This document shows, piece after piece, positions 6,529-8,833 of a DNA stretch of 8,833 bases. Source of the stretch: Fidelibacterota bacterium (GTDB lineage: Bacteria; Fidelibacterota; Marinisomatia; SCGC-AAA003-L08; GCA-002704045); assembly GCA_002704045.1 (NCBI GenBank), contig PAFF01000067.1:1-8833 (forward strand), in the 5' to 3' direction. A program made the position numbers and the translations under genes. How positions within the stretch are numbered: position 1 is the first letter of the stretch; each line of letters starts with the position of its first letter. Below the pieces are notes generated by a model. The model saw nothing but the letters and a program-made list of their open reading frames with translations, had not been told where the DNA came from and did not search any database.

Positions 6529-6546
6529 AATTTGATTAAATTTTAT
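6525..6546 (+). terminator. Hairpin at the WbqC stop codon, possible terminator or attenuator
   Basis: A perfect 9-bp stem (6525-6533 pairing with 6538-6546) with the 4-nt loop GATT begins one base before the TAA stop codon and is followed by T-rich DNA (TTTTTAAATTTTTT). The stem is entirely A/T, so it would be weak. It could reduce read-through into the glycosyltransferase gene or stabilise the upstream mRNA end. Confidence 0.33.
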
Positions 6547-6622
6547 GTATTTTTAAATTTTTTCTTAATTTATTTTTCTTCAAAATTTATGACAGAAAAT
6601 TATATCAATTAACTATAACATT

Positions 6623-7423
6623 ATGAAAAATAAAAAAAATTTAATTTCAGTTATTATACCAACTAGATATAGACTAAGATTACTTAAAAAAGCGATAAAA
6701 AGTGTTCTTACTCAAAGTATAAAACCTAACCAAATTATAATAGTAGATGATGCATGCGAAAATAAAGTTGAAAGGTATATTTCTAATCTAAAACGTAATT
6801 ATAAAAATATTGATATAAAATATATTAAAAGAGAAAATTATTTTGAAGCTTCTTCACCTGCCTCTATTAATCTAGGATACAAAAATACTACTTCAAAGTA
6901 TATTGCAATCTTAGATGATGATGATATTTGGGATAAGAATTACTTAAAAGAATGCTTAAAAAATATAAAAAAATCAAATGCTAAGTTAATTATCTCTCCT
7001 TTATATCATGTAAAAAATAAAAAAATTAAAATCGGAAAAAAAATCCCTAATTATTTTAATTTACAAGATTGGTTTAGATTTAATCCTGGATTAATTTGTT
7101 CTAATATATTTATAAGTTCAAAAATTTTTGAAAAACTAAAAATGTTAGATAGTAAATTGGTCTACTCTGCAGATAGAGATTTCATGATCAGATTTTGTCT
7201 TAGTAAATTTAAATTTTCAATTTTAAAAAGGCCAATGGTTTATTATAGACTAAGTAATCAAGCATCAAAATCAAAAAAGTTTTTTAGATATTTCAAATCA
7301 AACCTACGATTTTATATAAAATATTTTTTTTCAATGAATTTTAGGTCACATTTGTTAAATTTAATTAAGCTTTTTAGATATTTAATTAAGATTATTTTAA
7401 ACTTTAAAAACAGAAAAATATAA
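6623..7423 (+). CDS. Glycosyltransferase family 2 (GT-A fold)
   Basis: A 266-residue inverting GT-A glycosyltransferase. Seen: the N-terminal strand ISVIIPTRYR (8-17); SVLTQSIKPNQIIIVDDAC (27-45), with D42/D43 binding the nucleotide; AILDDDDIWD (95-104), the DXD region that holds the metal and donor diphosphate; and SADRDFMIRF (182-191), occupying the place of the usual ED-x-D-x3-R catalytic-base segment. The last 40 residues are strongly basic and aromatic, alternating with hydrophobic stretches, which suggests peripheral attachment to the inner membrane. The protein is extremely Lys/Ile/Asn-rich. The gene lies 94 bp after wbqC and 56 bp before the radical SAM gene on the same strand. It probably adds one residue of the glycan, perhaps the amino sugar made upstream. 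Donor and acceptor are not determinable. The ATG start is directly before the fold's first strand. Confidence 0.92.
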   Translation: MKNKKNLISVIIPTRYRLRLLKKAIKSVLTQSIKPNQIIIVDDACENKVERYISNLKRNYKNIDIKYIKRENYFEASSPASINLGYKNTTSKYIAILDDDDIWDKNYLKECLKNIKKSNAKLIISPLYHVKNKKIKIGKKIPNYFNLQDWFRFNPGLICSNIFISSKIFEKLKMLDSKLVYSADRDFMIRFCLSKFKFSILKRPMVYYRLSNQASKSKKFFRYFKSNLRFYIKYFFSMNFRSHLLNLIKLFRYLIKIILNFKNRKI

Positions 7424-7479
7424 TTCTTTACAAATATAAACTTATTGTTAGTTTGATTAATAATTAATATAGAAAAAAT

Positions 7480-8505
7480 ATGAAATACGGATTTTATAAA
7501 CATCTTTCAGAAATTTTTCCATCTCAAATTATGATTGATGTAACAGAATATTGTAACTTAAAATGTATACACTGTCCTCATCCAGTTTTTTCTGAATCTG
7601 ATCTATGGACTGGTGCACAATTAGATATTCAAACTCATAAAAAATTGATAGATGAAATAAAAAAAGACGGATTGGAACACTGTAAATATATTAGATATAC
7701 AAGTAATGGTGAGCCGTTAATTCATAAAAAATTTATAGAAATGGTTCAATATACAAATAAAACAATTCCATCAATTCCAATAAATGTAACAACTAACGGT
7801 AGACTTTTAAATGAAAAAAGGGCAATTGCCCTACTAGAGGCTGGTGTAAACGTTTTTGATGTAAGTATAGATGCGTTTTATAATGAAACTTACGCAAAAA
7901 TAAGAGTAAAGGGCGACTTAAACGTTACAAGAGAGAACGTTTTAAGATTAATAAAATTAATCAAAAATAAAAAATATAATACTAAATTAGTTGTAAGTTA
8001 TGTTGAACAAGAATTGAATGAAAAGGAAACAAATCTTTTTGAAGAATATTGGAAAAAAGAAGGAGCAGATTTTGTAGTTATAAGACCTCAACACTCTGCT
8101 GCTGGGGCAGTTGAAGAAAATGCCTTGGATATTAAGAATAATCAAATCTCTAAAAATGTAGAGAGGAAACCTTGTTTATATCCATGGGAAAGATTGATAT
8201 TATCACCTACAGGTCATATTGGTTACTGCCCTGCTGACTGGAAATACGGTTCTAAATTTGTAAAATTCTCTGAAACAACTATTAAAGAAGCGTGGAATTC
8301 AAAATTTATGAATGATTTAAGAAATGCTCATTTAAAAAATAATTTTTCTTGTCATAAATTTTGTGGAAATTGTCCTGATTGGGAATTTACCACCTGGCCG
8401 AATGAGGGAAGGTCATATTCAAATGTGATGAATGATTTGATGGATAAGGATGAAATCTTAAGAAAAAAAGAACTAGCTGTTCCATCTGATCTAATTCAAA
8501 CTTAA
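7480..8505 (+). CDS. Radical SAM/SPASM domain enzyme
   Basis: A 341-residue radical S-adenosylmethionine enzyme. Seen: C25-x3-C29-x2-C32 (CNLKCIHC), ligating the SAM-binding [4Fe-4S] cluster; SNGEPL (75-80), in the place of the GGE motif that binds the SAM amino group; and further barrel strands at NVTTNG (102-107) and FDVSIDA (126-132). The C-terminal SPASM-type domain has Cys232 (PCLYPWERL), Cys250 (IGYCPADW) and C291-x3-C295-x2-C298, which would bind an auxiliary cluster. SPASM enzymes often modify peptides, but no precursor peptide is evident nearby. In glycan clusters related enzymes are thought to act on sugars or cofactors; DesII, which deaminates a 4-amino sugar nucleotide, is one known sugar-acting radical SAM enzyme. 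The actual substrate is unknown. It is the last plus-strand gene, followed by a hairpin and a converging gene. The ATG start is supported by residues SQIMIDVTEYC close behind. Confidence 0.92.
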   Translation: MKYGFYKHLSEIFPSQIMIDVTEYCNLKCIHCPHPVFSESDLWTGAQLDIQTHKKLIDEIKKDGLEHCKYIRYTSNGEPLIHKKFIEMVQYTNKTIPSIPINVTTNGRLLNEKRAIALLEAGVNVFDVSIDAFYNETYAKIRVKGDLNVTRENVLRLIKLIKNKKYNTKLVVSYVEQELNEKETNLFEEYWKKEGADFVVIRPQHSAAGAVEENALDIKNNQISKNVERKPCLYPWERLILSPTGHIGYCPADWKYGSKFVKFSETTIKEAWNSKFMNDLRNAHLKNNFSCHKFCGNCPDWEFTTWPNEGRSYSNVMNDLMDKDEILRKKELAVPSDLIQT

Positions 8506-8507
8506 TC

Positions 8508-8542
8508 TTATAAGTATCAAATAAACACTTATAAAATTTTTT
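8508..8542 (+). terminator. Possible intrinsic terminator after the radical SAM gene
   Basis: TTATAAGT (8508-8515) pairs exactly with 8527-8534 around an 11-nt loop, then four A and a run of six T (8537-8542). It starts three bases after the stop codon, in the 67-bp gap between converging genes, where a terminator is expected. The stem has only one G-C pair, so it would be weak. Confidence 0.42.
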
Positions 8543-8572
8543 ATTTTATTATTAATAAATTAAAAATTCGTA

Positions 8573-8833
8573 TTATTTTTTATCTATCATAACACAATCT
8601 TTGAATAATTTTTTTATGATAACATCTTTATTCTCATAAAAACTTATAAAAATATCCTTAATCTCTTTTTCACTTATTCCTCCAGGCATTTTTTGTGATT
8701 GTGGAGCAATACTAATATTTTTTTTTAATTTAAAGATTAATTGAAATTTTTCTTTTATAATTCTACTTAAATTGAATGAGAAACTGAATATTTTATCTCT
8801 AAAATTTGGCTTATAAGGTTCCTCATATACTAA
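8573..8833 (-). CDS. C-terminal end of an unidentified protein (cut by window edge)
   Basis: An open frame runs from the right edge of the window leftward for 86 codons to a TAA at 8573-8575. The start lies outside. I do not recognise the family. The fragment is basic, with a Phe/Ile-rich stretch (KIFSFSFNLSRIIKEKFQLIFKLKKN), then a turn with PQSQKMPGG, then an acidic-amphipathic helix ISEKEIKDIFISFYENKDVIIKKLF at the very end. A closing helix of this kind, with an S-E-x-E-I pattern and an E-N-K/D pair, is seen at the end of some sulfotransferase-like and capsule-modifying enzymes, but that comparison is too weak to name it. The clean open frame, compositional match to its neighbours and convergent placement close to the radical SAM gene support a real gene. 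It is probably part of the same surface-glycan island. Confidence 0.65.
   Translation of the reverse strand, partial: LVYEEPYKPNFRDKIFSFSFNLSRIIKEKFQLIFKLKKNISIAPQSQKMPGGISEKEIKDIFISFYENKDVIIKKLFKDCVMIDKK

Noticed and set aside
7312..7503. Minus-strand open frame across the end of the family 2 glycosyltransferase and the following gap
   Set aside because: Low-complexity Ile/Phe/Lys translation that overlaps two better supported genes.

Overview
The window is very AT-rich (my estimate is about three quarters A+T), compact, and rich in Lys, Ile and Asn codons. No Shine-Dalgarno sequence is visible in front of most genes. This suggests a streamlined AT-rich bacterium, such as a marine Pelagibacterales (SAR11)-type alphaproteobacterium. 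That is inferred from composition and gene content only, because there is no rRNA or other phylogenetic marker here. I recognise no tRNA, rRNA, CRISPR array, transposase or phage gene.

The content is a segment of a surface-glycan (O-antigen, capsule or exopolysaccharide-like) biosynthesis island, in three blocks. Block 1 (74-3368, minus strand) reads, in transcription order, as a family 4 glycosyltransferase, a SAM-dependent methyltransferase and a second family 4 glycosyltransferase. Block 2 (3657-8505, plus strand) is divergent from block 1 across a 288-bp region. It holds a short-chain dehydrogenase that resembles the UDP-glucuronate decarboxylase half of ArnA, a PLP sugar aminotransferase (PseC/ArnB type) 7 bp downstream, a WbqC-family protein, a family 2 glycosyltransferase and a radical SAM/SPASM enzyme. 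Block 3 (8573-8833, minus strand) is the C-terminal end of a gene that enters from outside the window and converges on block 2.

A working model is that the dehydrogenase and aminotransferase make a nucleotide-activated 4-amino sugar. ArnA-like residues in the first enzyme point to a 4-amino-4-deoxypentose, but a PseC-like 4-amino-6-deoxyhexose is an alternative. WbqC and the radical SAM enzyme may modify sugars further, the glycosyltransferases assemble the unit, and the methyltransferase could decorate it. Flippase, polymerase and export genes are not in the window.

Non-coding points of note are an exact 17-bp tandem repeat that duplicates the start-codon region of the dehydrogenase gene, with a two-codon decoy ORF; a palindrome next to a consensus -10 box upstream of block 2; TTG starts for both family 4 glycosyltransferases; long poly-A tracts inside one of them; and two hairpins that could be terminators.
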